This document shows positions 39,471 to 51,800 of a stretch of DNA of 64,000 nucleotides, in pieces (position 1 is the stretch's first letter; each line of letters opens with the position of its first letter). Origin of the DNA: Scortum barcoo (Eukaryota > Chordata > Actinopteri > Centrarchiformes > Terapontidae). The translations under genes and the position numbers were made by a program. The DNA lies in the NCBI GenBank assembly GCA_023238725.1, contig CM041553.1, positions 13,885,001 through 13,949,000 of the forward strand. The letters are read 5' to 3'. A model generated the notes under the pieces. The model was not told the DNA's origin. It saw nothing but the letters and a program-made list of their open reading frames with translations, and ran no database searches.

Positions 39471-42286
39471 ATAACAAATCTATCTTTAGACCGTTGATTA
39501 AGATAAGGGAAAACAATAAAAAGACACATATACAAACTTCAGCTTTCAACTTTAAACTCACACAGGTCAGACAAATATGTGATATCTTTCTCATAGACAT
39601 ATAAATAAAGGTAGATGCATCTGAGAGTGCGTCTGCAATGTGTGTGAAGTTTCTCCAATAAAGACCATGAGTCACACCTACAGAGAATCTGGCGAAGATG
39701 AGACACCTGCAGAGAAAATCAGGGGATGTAAGAAACCTTTTTCATCAAGTACTTGCTGCCTCTGAGTTTTTCCTCCTTGTTTCAGGCCACCTGACTCGAG
39801 GCCTAACGCAATATTTCACTCCAGAATACTTGTCCTGGGCACACTTTGATTAGCGCTGGGCACGGCAGATGCGCTGTTGCTTCTGTATATATGGTGATGA
39901 TTCTGTTGATGATGATAATAATAATTTCACTCTGATGATAATCACAGTGAAAAGGCAATTGCAACGCATATCCCCTCCCTCCAGCTGTGACCTAGGACAT
40001 GTCAGACGTCTTTGCTGTAACAGTTACCTGGAAAGAGCTGTGGGTTTGATCGTCTATGCATGATTATGTTAAATTATACGGTGTATAGAGGTCATACACG
40101 CAATAGTGAGTAAGTGTTCTCACCGCCAAGTGCTGTTGGAGCCCGACCAGCTCAATCCATTCAACCTCCCTTCACCTCTCAAGTGAAGTTACACAGAAAG
40201 AAAAAGCTCTATTTTTAACTCAGCCAAATTCTGCTCATCCTTCAGGGTAAAACCATTCGAAACCATTCGGTGTGAATAGATTCCTACAGTCTTCTTCTTT
40301 TTTAGATCAAACGTAACTTTATTTTTCGCAGTTGGGAGTCCGCAGAGGCACTTTCTGCCTTGCACTTCTTGCTCAGTCAAGATCATATCAGCAGATATAT
40401 TGAAGTAAGACTAGCAACAGCATTTCTCCTGGGGGATGTTGAGCGTTTCAGATCTCTAAAACAGGTAGGTGTGGAAGAGCTACACTGAGGAGTAGTTCTT
40501 TGCACGTGGAGGAGCAAAGTTGCTTTGGTTTAGCCTTGGTAAGAAAATGAAGCTGCATTGCGTTTCTCCTTTGCCCAAAGGAGTGCACCTCTGATATTTC
40601 TCTTTGAACACAATATCTATATGAATCCGGCTGTACAGTGTATCATTAAAATGTTTTCGGCACTTCACTGTAGATCCTAATCTTTGGGAGGATACTGGCA
40701 GAATATTTAGGAATATGGTGGATATTGTTTTTGATTGACGTGCCTGGTTTTTAATATAATCCAAATCCCCTTTTATGCCCAACATAAATGCATGGCTTGC
40801 ATTAATAAGAAAAGTTCCAAAACCAGTATAAAAAGTTACTGTATGAGCCCTGGCATAGTCAAATACACGGGTTCTGTGACCCCACGGTTAAGAAGTGCAA
40901 ATAATGATCCAGATTGTTTTAAATACAGTGTGTGGCTTTGTTCACCCATCTCAGGAAAGATAATGAATAATACATGGTCTCATAGATTGCAAATTAACAT
41001 TGAGGTCAGATAAGCAGAGTTCAATTTGAATATGAATTTACATTTTGAATTCCCAGTTCCTGTTAAGTGTTTTGGTTACTGAATCAAGCATGGCTCATTT
41101 TTTAGTCATTTGGACATGTTTTAAAATATTCCAGCAGATATACTTGTTCTCAGGCAATTACCCACATAGTCTTATCCATAGATTTCAGCTCTCACATCAG
41201 TGCCTTACAGTAATGGAACTCATTTGGATCCATGCAAGGCAATTAAAATGGATATGAATTAAATACAATGGTGTTTTCAGTGTAGTCATAATTTTCCTTT
41301 CTGTGCTGAAACATTCATCAAATGGGCTGTTTCATGTGGATACGTCTTTATGTTTATTTAAACCGTGCGCAGATGTAACAATGTGCTGTTTTCTTAATGT
41401 CTGAAACAGACATGTTGTCATAAGACAACACTGCAAAAGGGCTCTTAAAGCAAGTTAGTGGTCTCTTCTCAGTTACAGCTCTATCAAGTCCAATTTGCGA
41501 AAAAGTGGTCAAAGTAACAAGTTTCAGGTCGGTGTGAAGACATCAATTGGAAGTGTTGGAACTGAAAACACTGAATCTTCAGACTGAGTTGAATAAATTA
41601 AATAAGACATCTGACAGTCTGGTCCACATCAGGAGGGCAGTAGCAGGAAAAGGGTGTTTGTGTGGCAAATACACTGTATGTACGTAATGACCCGGCAGGT
41701 TTCTTTTCATGGAGGCCTTGGCGCGTGTTTTGTTCAACTGCATTTTCCTGTGGTAATAAAATTGCTTATTGCAGTGCTAACTCAATTACTCCTGAGAGCG
41801 CTTATCATTTTTTACACAGTGGCAGTATTGAGCGCGAGGCTCCTTGGTACCGGGATCATCATCAACTTACAGTAGCTGGTGAATTTGAGATCAAAAGAGG
41901 TGTGCTCCTCGGAGGAGCAGGCTGGAGGAGGAGTAATTGAATTGTTTGTTGTTCGTTGCTGTTTTTGTTGCTCACCGGCTGTGCTGTGGTAATGGAGAGC
42001 AGATACTTTACGGTGAAGGAGAGTGTTCATTTTCCTTGTTTCTTTTCACTTCCTCTGTAAATAGTTCCCCCGCTCCTGAGCTCACTCCCACCAGTATTTT
42101 CTTCCACTCACCCTGCCAATGTGACAGTCTCTCTCTATCTTTCTGACTTACACTGTCTCTTTTATTTTTTCAGCGCTTAAATTTTCATTTGTTCTGCTGT
42201 CCCACAATAACTTTCAGTATCCATCTTTTTCTTCTTTTCTTTTTTTTACCCCCCTCCAATCTTTCTTTCTCTCTCTCTTTGCACAG

Positions 42287-42622
42287 ACAGAACAATTCGT
42301 TCACACACTTAAAGATGAATTGGTCAAGAGTGCGCTGCTTGCACTGCATGCTGCACGGCCCGGGTACGTTTCCAAGAACCAGAAGCAATCCCCGGCACAG
42401 GGAGGCCAACACCAAGGCTGCACCCAGCAGGGCAGTGACCAGAATCGGAGCCCGGTCCAGAGGCTTCTGGGCCACAGTCCGGCCACATCGGTCACTGAGA
42501 GCACGGGGATGTGCAACAATGTTGAGGGATCGACACCCACGACCAGAGGAGAAGGTGGGCCTCTGCCGCTGAAGCAACAAGACTCCATACCACACCACAA
42601 AGAGTATGACGAGGAGGAGTGG
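42287..42622 (+). CDS. inpp4b: inpp4b exon 8 in window, with variable linker
   Basis: The largest internal exon, 336 bases and 112 whole codons (residues 287-398), between tttgcacag and gagtgg|gtgagt. It opens with the conserved helix TEQFVHTLKDELVKSALLAL and HAARPGYVSKN. About 70 residues follow that are Gln-, Gly-, Ser- and Pro-rich and probably disordered. It closes with the acidic EYDEEEW that precedes the next conserved block. The middle is low in conservation and is a likely site of lineage-specific change. The long open frames on the opposite strand reflect its higher GC content. Confidence 0.96.
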
Positions 42623-43463
42623 GTGAGTTCAACAGTCATTAAGAAATCTTTCAAAGCTGTTAACTCGTTTTATTTCTTTTTAAGTACAATCTAAAGAAAA
42701 AAATATTTTTACTGCTGGTCCTCACAGCAGAGCACAGGGAAATAAGCTATTAGTGTATTAGAGATAAAGCATTTTTATGGCAAATCATTTAAATTATTTG
42801 CTAAATTAGATCGCATACCACACATTACTCTTTCTTTCCCTTTCTAATTAGGGTTTTCTCTGAGGAGTTTCAACATTTCATCATGGCAAACTGACTGCAG
42901 AAGCTTATTTTGTGGTATCCTTGTCACTAAGCCACGCTGCTTCTTTTCACTGAAGTGTGTATGACTGTTGGTTTGTTTACGTCTGCCACACTGACAGCAG
43001 GAGTTCATCATCACTCCTGCACACCAATGCCTAATTATCCCTCAAAATATGCCTCACCATTAAACATGTTCAAAACATTTTTTTGAAACAACAAAGCCCA
43101 AAATATACACACCACCAGAAACATATAATGCACATACACGCACAAAGTTTGAGCTCAGGAAAAGAATGCTGGAAACAATGGAAATGCTTTAAGAGTAATC
43201 TCAGAATATCCAGACAGCAATTTCCTTTTGACCTTTTGGACACGAAGCCAGCTTAGACAATAAAGGAAAACAGCTTTTGCTTTGTTCTTTAGACACAAGG
43301 GATTTATTTTTTATGGTTTTAGCTGCTCCACCAGTCTCTGTTCCCAGTTTTGGTGACACATTTTGCTGTCTCTCTGTTAGGCTCATCTCAAATAGAGTGA
43401 GAAAGAGAGAGACGTAATCGACAAGGCTGATCTGACGGCTGATTGTGTGTTCGGCTCTTTCAG
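42623..43463 (+). other. inpp4b intron (0.8 kb)
   Basis: Unique AT-rich sequence; nothing further seen. Confidence 0.7.
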
Positions 43464-43602
43464 GACAGGGTGTGGGCCAACGTGGCCAAATGTCTCAACT
43501 GTGTAATCGCCATGGTGGATAAGCTCCAGGAGAAAGACAACAACAAGCAGGAGCCGGTCCCTGAGCAGCAGCTAGCTGATGTCATCACCTCACACAATCC
43601 CG
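43464..43602 (+). CDS. inpp4b: inpp4b exon 9 in window
   Basis: A 139-base exon between ggctctttcag and cccg|gtaaat. It encodes residues 399-444, starting DRVWANVAKCLNCVIAMVDK and then LQEKDNNKQEP, and leaves one base for Gly445. The N.AK.LNCIIAMVD.LQEKD pattern is specific to the type II enzyme; type I has SLECIIQRVDKLLQKE here. This is one of the clearest reasons to call inpp4b rather than inpp4a. Confidence 0.97.
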
Positions 43603-44719
43603 GTAAATAACTGTTTCATGAAGCACAATCATCTAATGCTGGTGTGTTAATGCTGTAAATTGATGTGATTTTGTGTATTGACAGGCAACTGATCATCACT
43701 GTTATCATATGTTATAGTCAGCGATGAAATTTGTAATCCCCCTGAGCCGCTGTTCTAAAACATTACCTGTGTGATTGTAGTCCAGCAACACGAAAGTTGT
43801 GTTTTACTGGGAAGGACAACCCGCCCCAAGCTTTCCATAAACATGCTTATCTGGTTTTCTTCACAATCCAAAGCGGACCTAATGCTTGTGACCAATCACA
43901 TATTTTTCATTCATAGATTTTGAAAAATTACCTATTCAAGATAAACCTTCTTCCCTTTACCTTTACTTTACCTGTAAATATCATCCAAACATCTTTCTGG
44001 AGATCCCAATTAAAATAGTAAAAGTAAAAATATCCTACAGCATCACCAATAAGTGGCGCCACAAGTGGTAAATTGGTAAATAAAAGTCACGACCACAATT
44101 GATATTAATAATTGATTGATATAATTGATTCCTGTTCATCGAAAACAGAGATTGTTTATTCCCTTTTTAGTTAAACAGACACTGTGGTGCATCGTAACTC
44201 ATGTATCATTAATGGAGAATTGGCTTTAATCTATCCATCAGTATCACTGGCAACATATGGTGAGAGTATTTTCACTTACCTGAGATTTTCCACTCCTGTT
44301 CCTGTCACAAAACTGCAGCTAATTTTAGCTTAAGAAGAGCTTTTTGGCCAAAAAATGACATTAATAATTCAAACTAAATACATTCTCACTGCGAGGGAAA
44401 TAGCAGTGAACACTCAATGTTTTTTGGTGTATCTGCAGCCTCAGTTGAAAGGAGTGAGACGAGACTCTGGTCCAACTTAGAGGCTCCCTGTTGTTTAAGC
44501 ATTAGCAAAAGAGAAACTTAAATTGTTGCCAGAGAAGTGGATGAAAGCAATATTTGATATGCAGAGCCATTCACTGTTGACCGCAAGCTGCCCAGTCTTC
44601 CCTTACGTCCAATGAAATCCTGCCTCCAGCTTGTGTCCAGACAAGTGCCCAGTCTGTTACAACTGCCAACTGGCACACACAGAGCAGAGGCATTAGTCTG
44701 ACCAGGCGACACGGAAAAG

Positions 44720-44720
<1 letters not shown>

Positions 44721-44758
<38 letters not shown>

Positions 44759-44777
44759 GTGTGTGTGTGTGTGTGTC
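44721..44777. repeat. interrupted (TG)n microsatellite
   Basis: TG dinucleotide run with one C interruption near 44758, about 57 bases. Confidence 0.95.
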
Positions 44778-45246
44778 ACCGGCAAATGCATCTGTGTTAG
44801 TGTATTTGTATCATTTTGTGCACGTGTGTCTTTTGTGTGTTTGTCTGTCCAAGTCAGCTGGCAGGTAAGAACAAGGCCATCCGCCCGTTGTTCAGTCAGG
44901 AAGATAAGCTCAACCTCCCGAGCACCTTTATTAAGACGCTGAACAGGCTCAGAGCAAGTGGTCATCTGCTTGTCTAAATACAAACATGGACGGAATAATG
45001 AGAGAAGCTTTATCTCCTAGCGGAGAGCGGCAAAGCCCGGGCTTTTGATGACAAGGCTTCGTGGGGGTTTGGATGTTTGGACAGGTGGGCCGGTGAAGAG
45101 ATGACAGCTGGAGTTCTGTTTCCTCCTTCTCTGTGCAGAGGCGGTATTTGCAAGAATGAGATAAGACATGATTTCTCTGACAAGGCAAGGGCAAGGCTGA
45201 TGTGCTACACATCCTTGGTCGTATCCAACTGTGCTTGCGTGTGCTA

Positions 45247-45279
45247 GTGTGTGTGTTTGTGTGTTTGTGTGTGTGTGTC
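45247..45279. repeat. imperfect (TG)n microsatellite
   Basis: TG run broken by TTT steps. Confidence 0.85.
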
Positions 45280-47448
45280 TCTACGCTGATCCCCCACACC
45301 CCCAAGAACTTTTTCAATATGTTGAAGCTGAACAGAGTGCATAGTGGAAAACTCAATTTGGACATTGCTTATCCAACACTGCCCCCTGTGGGCCAATGAG
45401 GAAATTGTCAGTAATTTCTTTTAGAAGTAGGAAATGCATTTAAGATACCATGAAATCAAACTGTAGCTGTGTCCCAATTCCTAAATACTGTTTAAACTTA
45501 GTGTAAGCTTAAAGATGTCAGAGGTTTGCTGATGATGTACAGTATTGAGTGAAATACTCAAAGGATCTAGAGGAGCTAATCACGGCTGCAAACAATAATA
45601 AATCTTTGTTAGAAATCAATTTAATGTATTATGAGAATTAGTATATAGTGCAAGGTCTATACACATGGTACCCAATACATGTTAAGCGGAAAAATGTACA
45701 AATCAGACACTTATCACAATGTAAGCTGCTTGAATCAACCTGAGTCAGCTTTAACACTTAAGCAGCACATGTTGCAACTGTGATGTGTGTGAAAATGAGT
45801 CAGTAAAGCAAGAGACAAATTGTAATTGTTAATGAAATGTAATGAAAAAACCTCCTCCTAATCTTTCTCTGTGTTGTGCAACAGGAATTATGTCACACGA
45901 AGCTAGTAAAAAATTAATTTCATGCTGTCTTTAATGACTCACAGCACGGAGTATCTATGAGGCGTTTGTGCAGTACATTTAAGGGGCCCTATGTTTATGG
46001 TAAAAACCAGCAGACGAAGCTCAGTTTGGTATTTTTCCAACCTTGAAATTTACCTTCCCAGTCTGTGGTGCACAGGGGTGAGAAGAGGTTGGTGGTTCTT
46101 TCAAATGAGGCAGCACAAAGTGAGTTGTTGGTATTTTGGTTGACACTGGTTTTTAAACGTTTGGCTGACAGTAGATGTTTTAGAACTACATCAGTCTCTG
46201 TTGAAAATATGGCGACTTTTATGCTTCAAATGGAAAAAGACTATTTTCATTCAACACTCTCCAACCAGAAGATGCTTTTAAAACAGCATCAAAAAATGAA
46301 CATTTAATGCAACTAAAGTAGGAACTAGGATCTATAAATGAATAGGTGTCTGCTGTCCACAGCTGCGTAATACTGTATGACAAGCTGCTCTTTCAAATCC
46401 CAAGTTTATCAAATCCCTGCATCCACCTGAAGGCAGCAGAACAGATATGTTGATAAATCAGCAGCCAGCACCGTTCCACATGCCTGTTCACTGTTTACCT
46501 TGATCAAATTACAAGGAAAGGACACTAGGCTGCTACAGAACAAACACACACACTTTCACACACACACACGAGACTGCTTGCTTCGTTTGATGTTTTATTT
46601 TTTAAAATGTGTGATGTTGTGAATGCTGGTGTGTCACATCAGTATATGATGTGATCATTTAGGACCTAATATAGTATACAATGATGACGGATTGCAGCAA
46701 TCATATAATGTGCTTCGACAAACTAGTTTTGTAACATCACTTCTTTCTTTTGTCATCGTACTAATAAACAGCACATACCATCTGCTTTTGGCTGCAGATT
46801 TGTGGCGGTGTGCATTCATGTCATGCCACCATCCAGACAACAATGTGATTTCCTGGAGGAGTGTAGAGCTGTTGATGTCGTACATCACTGACTGGCACAG
46901 CTGTTTCAGAGCTGTGAGACCAGTGATGTGACTGGTTGCAACTGTATTCACATCCTCCGGTATATAATTGTACTTCACGCAGCTCTTTACACTTTGCACT
47001 GCTGCACATGCATGAACCAAAACAGCAGGCGTGCCGGAGACACCCAGAAGCAACACTTCTTAAAATAAAAGAAGTACATTTACTTTAGATTTACTACAAA
47101 GATACATAAATGGTGTCGTGCATTGAACAGTCATTTGGTTGGCTTGATAATCATTTTTAAAAAAATGACTCTACTGTGTTAGTTTTGATCATTTATACAA
47201 GGTTCTACATGTTATATTTTTGTTCCACAGCCTCTTACAATAACACCTGACTGTTCTTTACTGTAATTCTTTGCCATTTACAGGCAGTGGTGGAACCGGT
47301 TTCACCCTGAAGATAAACTATGTGTTTTGTCTGGCTGAGAACATAACCGTAAAGACATATTTTAATCTGCACACCGTCGCAACTATCATTCCGTCTTTGT
47401 CTGCACGTCCACCCCTTTTTTTTCTACATCCTCTTTCTCTCTCAACAG

Positions 47449-47621
47449 GCGACTGGAGGGAGCAGCTGCGTCCTCTGGTGACCAGGTTAAAGGAGTGTGT
47501 GATGGAGGTGGTGGAGAAGGCAAAGAGAGCCATGGCCTTTGTGCTGCTGCAGGAGGCTGCCTGCAGCATTCCACAGGGTTTCCTCCTCCAACAGCGGCGA
47601 GACGTGGTCTTCAGTCAGGCA
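47449..47621 (+). CDS. inpp4b: inpp4b exon 10 in window
   Basis: A 173-base exon between tctcaacag and caggca|gtgagt. It completes Gly445 and encodes residues 446-502: DWREQLRPLVTRLKECV, MEVVEKAKRAMAFVLLQEAA, then QQRRDVVFSQA. It matches the INPP4B form (LQEAA.SIPQ.F.LQQRRDVVFSQA) rather than INPP4A (MQDSAPTIA..L..QYRRDVVFCQ). It ends on a whole codon. Confidence 0.98.
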
Positions 47622-48047
47622 GTGAGTGGCCACACTGAGATATAAACATCTCCTTAGAAGGCTTTCCGTATGCCCCTCTCTTAACAAAACCTGTCACAGA
47701 TTTCTTTTTTTTTAATACAAATGTCAAACTAATTGTGTCCTTTGTGCTGCAAAGTGCATTACATTCAGTGCTGGAGGCTTAAACTTAAACGGCAAAAGGA
47801 GCGACAGTATTCTTCACAAGTAAAGAATTGCCAATCAAACAGTGTTGTGCAGCTGCAGCCTCTGGGATTTTTCGCCTCCTCACCCTATTTCAGATAAATT
47901 ATTTCAGATCCTGCTTATTCTGAGCTTCCTGTTTTACGTGCGCAGTGTCTGCTTAGCTGTTTGTGTCAAAAACAACTTGCAGAAGATGTAGCTCAAGTGT
48001 GTGTGTGTTTGTGTGTCTGTGTGTGTTTCTGTTTCTTTCAAAATCAG
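47622..48047 (+). other. inpp4b intron (0.43 kb)
   Basis: Short intron. A (TG)n stretch at about 47998-48028 lies close to the acceptor, so the polypyrimidine tract is weak and G-interrupted. Confidence 0.7.
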
Positions 48048-48171
48048 TTGGCTGCTTTAGCCTGTGGTTTTGTTATGAGACTGTATGCAGGAATGCAGGA
48101 CAAAGGCTTCCTGAGGCAGCTTCACCTGGTTGGCCTGGTAGCACAGTTCGAGAGCCTTCTCAGCACCTACA
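48048..48171 (+). CDS. inpp4b: inpp4b exon 11 in window
   Basis: A 124-base exon between caaaatcag and ctaca|gtgagt. It encodes residues 503-543 and leaves one base for Ser544. It contains LAALACGFVMRLYAGMQDK, GFLRQLHLVGLVAQFESLLS and TY. The family shows G.GF...L.....DDGFL.QL...GL..QFE.LLSTY at this place. The segment is helical and hydrophobic but not long enough to be a membrane span. Confidence 0.97.
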
Positions 48172-48636
48172 GTGAGTAAACCTGTGAGAGAACTGGCAGC
48201 CGGTTTACGAGAGCTCAGCTTAGGCTATGACTGAATGTGAGGTTATAACAAATCACAACACGTATCAAGGTGTGGGGTTTTTTTAGCATAAGGCCTTGTG
48301 TTATGAGAACTTTTTATCTCTTTATGCGTTCTATACAAGATGTTCCAGGTGAAGGTTGACCCAAGTGTCTTGGATCAGATCAATATGGAGACTTGAGACT
48401 GACTGACAGGAAAGTCCTTGTTATATACGAGTACACTCACTGCAATTACCTGAACCGCCAGGATCAAAGTTCTCATTCATGCTGGTTTGCCAAGGTCTTA
48501 AGGAAGTGAAATTATTTGGTCAGGAAAAAAAAGAAAAACGGCTGGTACCTTTTTAATGAATCACATATTAGCTAAAAAGACGTCTGACAAACAAAGATGA
48601 GATCACCCCTAATCCTGTTTAATCAATCTGTTTAAG
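48172..48636 (+). other. inpp4b intron (0.47 kb)
   Basis: Short AT-rich intron; nothing further seen. The acceptor is ctgtttaag, a less common AAG acceptor. Confidence 0.7.
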
Positions 48637-48763
48637 GTGAAGAGATTGGGATGCTGGAGGACATGGAGGTTGGAATATCAGACCTACAGAGAGTCACTTT
48701 CCAGATCACAGAGGCCAAGACAGATGACCTCAGTGACCTCCAGCCTTCAGTGTGTGGCCGACG
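48637..48763 (+). CDS. inpp4b: inpp4b exon 12 in window
   Basis: A 127-base exon between ctgtttaag and cgacg|gtgaga. It completes Ser544 and encodes residues 545-585, with EEIGMLEDMEVGISDLQRVT, FQITEAKTDDLSDLQP and the end CGR. It leaves two bases for Arg586. The family shows GMLEDM.VGI.DL..V.F here. The acceptor is unusual, but phase and protein similarity are unambiguous. Confidence 0.96.
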
Positions 48764-50104
48764 GTGAGACATTATGCCCATCTTGGTTTGCTTTTCTTGC
48801 TTTAACATGTTCAGTTAGTCTCTTGATGTGATGATGCCAAGTCCTAAAGACAAAGCTGTTTAGTACTATAATCTACTGTGCTTAAAGCACAGAAGGAGCT
48901 CAGTACATTTAAAGGAATAAGTGCAGATAACTGTCAGTTGTCAGCCTCTTAAAATTATAATCAGTTCATTAAATGGACATCTTTGTGCTTTAAGATTTGA
49001 GAGTATCTTTATTTTACAGGTCCTGTAATTTCATCAGTCATTTCTTACAAAGAGTCTGACATGTAGCTGCAATTTTTGCACTGCAGGGGCATCGACTGTT
49101 ATTTAACAGCCATTATTTATAGAAGAAAAACATGGATAAAACAAGTGATTCCAAACCTTTGAACAGCAGTGTATGACATATGACCCTATGGAGACATGCA
49201 AGTATGTGAATAATGACTTATTATTTATAGCTCATCATTCAGTGTACTCAGACGTTTTAGTTATAGTATTGAACAGTTCTGCGTAGTTACTCTAAAAGCA
49301 CAGGAAGTGATATGGACTGATGTCCTGAGATCAACAGCTGCGTTTTGGTGCTATTTATATTGCAGCCTGTGAATCACAGGGCAAGGATTCACATTATTGC
49401 CTTGTTACATATTATTTATTATCCGCTCTCTGACCATAATTATCATAGGTGTATGTGATTTATCAGGTGCTTGGAGGACAAATCTTTACGAGAGTGGGTA
49501 TGCTTGTTTGTGTATAAAAAGGATAGCAAAGCTTGGTACTGAAAGGTATTGTGGTACGAGCTGTTTGGGCCTAAAAAAATGCTGTATGACAGTACACAAA
49601 GCTGCACTGAGCAGCCGCTAAATAAGAACCTTGAACTTTGCTCCGCATTTTAATAAAATGACTTGTGAATGAATTATCTTAGTCACAAGCGCTGTCGTAA
49701 CACAGCGGCCTGGCATGGCGGTATGAAGAGTTTGAGTCACATGGATCATGAGCTCCCTGGAATAAAGCAATATTTCACTTGAATGACATTTGTCGCAACA
49801 AATGTTTATTTCAGCTGGTTGCTGTGCACCTTATACCAGCCAAGATTAGACAGTACACTCTTCTTGCCCAACCCCCCCCCCCCATGTCAAAGTGCAAAGC
49901 AATCTGTCTCTCACTTGCACTCTCCTTCTCTCATGCATGCAGACCATCAGTCTCTCTAATTACAGCTTGCTCAGGCCTGTCTCAGGTGTCAAATTGTGCA
50001 GCTTCCCAAACGCATCAAATTCTACGGCACTGAAAAACATCTTCTTTTGTCTAATCCTTGAATCTCTTTTACCTTCCTTTTCTTTTTTCTCTCCCTGCAT
50101 TCAG
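48764..50104 (+). other. inpp4b intron (1.3 kb)
   Basis: Contains a run of 13-14 C at about 49870-49883. Otherwise unique AT-rich sequence. Confidence 0.65.
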
Positions 50105-50245
50105 AGACCACTTCATTGTAGAAGTGCCATTACCACGACTGGTTTTCCAGACCTTGCCAGAGGAGATCAAGGAGGGCAAGCCTCTTCGAGTGTTCCCGGT
50201 GCTGTTTAACGTGGGCATCAATGAACAGCAAACTATAGCGGAGAG
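50105..50245 (+). CDS. inpp4b: inpp4b exon 13 in window
   Basis: A 141-base exon between ctgcattcag and gagag|gtactt. It completes Arg586 and encodes residues 587-632: DHFIVEVPLPRLVFQTLPEE, IKEGKPLRVFPVLFNVGI and NEQQTIAE. It leaves AG for Arg633. The string PVLFNVGINEQQT is invariant in both INPP4 paralogues. Confidence 0.98.
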
Positions 50246-50693
50246 GTACTTTGTTTACTCTGAAGAACTTTTGATCTGCTGCACAAGATAAGCACTCTTT
50301 ATGTGGACATGTAAACCACGGCCAGCATGGTCTAAAAATGATCAGTATCACATAAAGAATGAAAGTTGTGCACTGATGTCCAAAACTTCTATTTAGATAA
50401 TCTTTCTGTGCAGGAAACATTCAAAAGTCTGATTTCATACTCACTTTCCTTCATAGGCAAATAATTGTTATTGCATTTACATTTGTTCATTTTTTTGTTT
50501 TAGATTTTCTCTAAAAGTGATAAAAGAAATCCCACCAACATAACTGTTTTGTGTTATGTTTTACTACATTGTTTTTCAACTTAATGCAGCATTCACTATG
50601 TATTATTGTTACATTGAGTTATAAACCCTTAACTGTTTTAATTAGCATCTTGATGATCTTCCACCATAACTGTTCTCTCTGCCACCCTCTCAG
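50246..50693 (+). other. inpp4b intron (0.45 kb)
   Basis: AT-rich, nothing further seen. Confidence 0.7.
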
Positions 50694-50791
50694 ATTTGGA
50701 GATATCTCTCTACAAGAGAGAATAAACCAGAAGAACTTTGAGATATTAGAAGCCTATTACAAATCATTAAGTGAAAAGGTGCCACTAGAAT
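50694..50791 (+). CDS. inpp4b: inpp4b exon 14 in window
   Basis: A 98-base exon between caccctctcag and gaat|gtaagt. It completes Arg633 and encodes residues 634-665: FGDISLQERINQKNFEILE, then AYYKSLSEKVPLE. It leaves one base for Cys666. The FGD.SLQE.IN motif is shared by INPP4A and INPP4B. Confidence 0.97.
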
Positions 50792-50890
50792 GTAAGTGCA
50801 CAACATTTTCCACACTTTGTTTCTATAAATCTTTGGAAACTACTGGCACATGTGCTCACTAAAAATGTGTTCTGTTCCCTCTATGGACAG

Positions 50891-51003
50891 GTCTACCGTG
50901 TTTCCAGACACAGACTGACATAAAGGAATTACTTGAAACCCTGGGCCAGAATGTAGTTACAAAGAAGAGAAAGAATGTGGAGATACTATGGATTGCTGGA
51001 ACG
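50891..51003 (+). CDS. inpp4b: inpp4b exon 15 in window
   Basis: A 113-base exon between ctatggacag and acg|gtgagc, after a 99-base intron, the shortest in the gene. It completes Cys666 and encodes residues 667-703, with IKELLETLGQNVVTKKRKNV and EILWIAGT. The family shows LL..LGQN...KK.KNVEI.W.A..I here, leading directly into the catalytic block. Confidence 0.97.
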
Positions 51004-51800
51004 GTGAGCTGCGTTATTTTTGCTGCTGTCCTTACTTGCAAAACCACAGTAACTGTATCTGTGAACACGTAGATGTAGTCAAGTGAGAAGTTTTTGACAC
51101 ATTGATATTTCATGAGCTTTAATGGGAGCACTGAGCCAAACAAAAAGTAACCGACCATGATCATGAATGAATGTCCTCTTAGACATGTTCTTACAGCGCC
51201 TGAGGTTCACACAAGTCACTGCAGGAGGGTTAGAAACGAGACACAGCCGTGCTAGTGGCTCTGTGCTGATATTAAGCTGGTATAATGTTTTCACCATCTA
51301 AGTTTAGTGTGTTAACATGCAAGCATTTGCTAATCAGCACTAAACTAGAGTCCAGCTGAGGCCGACGGAAATCTTTTACAGATATTTGAACATAAACCAA
51401 AGTGCTGAACAAATTAAGTTTTTCTGGCAATCCATCTAAAAGGTGTTGAGACATTTCACTTTTGACCAGAGTAGTAGAGAGATGATCGACTGTCAGTGTC
51501 ATCCATATAGTCATGATGCTAGCAAAGCTAAAAGGGCATCATCAAGAAAATTGGATCATTCTGAAAACTGTATTTTGTGTCAAATCATGTCAGTAAACGT
51601 GTGGAATTAAAGCTATCCAGTGTTATTTGAGTACTCCAAAACTTATTTCATGTTGTAGGAAAATTTGTAATATCCGTGTAAAATCTCCTTACAAGATGAG
51701 TCACTTTTATTGACAAAAAAAAAAAAAAAAAAGATAGCAGTTTGTATTGATGCCGCATGTGAATGTGTGAGCAAATGTTCCTTTCTCCACTTCCCCCCAG
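51004..51800 (+). other. inpp4b intron (0.8 kb) occupied largely by a repeat
   Basis: A diverged family A repeat fills about 51265-51540. An 18-A run lies at 51715-51732, before the C-rich acceptor tract. Confidence 0.7.
51265..51540 (+). repeat. teleost interspersed repeat, family A copy 2
   Basis: Contains CATTTGCTAATCAGCACTAA, GAACATAAACCAAAGTGCTG and CTGGCAATCCATCTAAAAGG. These correspond to the same parts of the copies at about 63415-63865 (same orientation) and 19755-20280 (inverted). Confidence 0.65.

Larger units (their letters stand above)
37613..42286 (+). other. inpp4b intron (4.7 kb) with two repeat blocks
   Basis: Contains a foldback-type repeat at about 38735-39163, an adjoining repeat at about 39178-39470, and short TG/CA runs near 38448-38470 and 38660-38720. 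The acceptor follows a long C/T-rich stretch (42120-42286). No extra exon was found. Confidence 0.65.
43603..47448 (+). other. inpp4b intron (3.8 kb)
   Basis: Holds interrupted (TG)n tracts at 44721-44777 and about 45247-45279. An unexplained 133-codon open frame lies on the - strand at 46655-47056, with no recognisable domain. The rest looks unique. Confidence 0.65.

Noticed and set aside
42185..42654. Two long open frames (137 and 117 codons) on the - strand
   Set aside because: They are antisense to inpp4b exon 8, whose GC-rich composition leaves stop-free frames; no family match.
44693..44983. 96-codon - strand frame with HTHTHT runs
   Set aside because: Translation of the (TG)n tract at 44721-44777.
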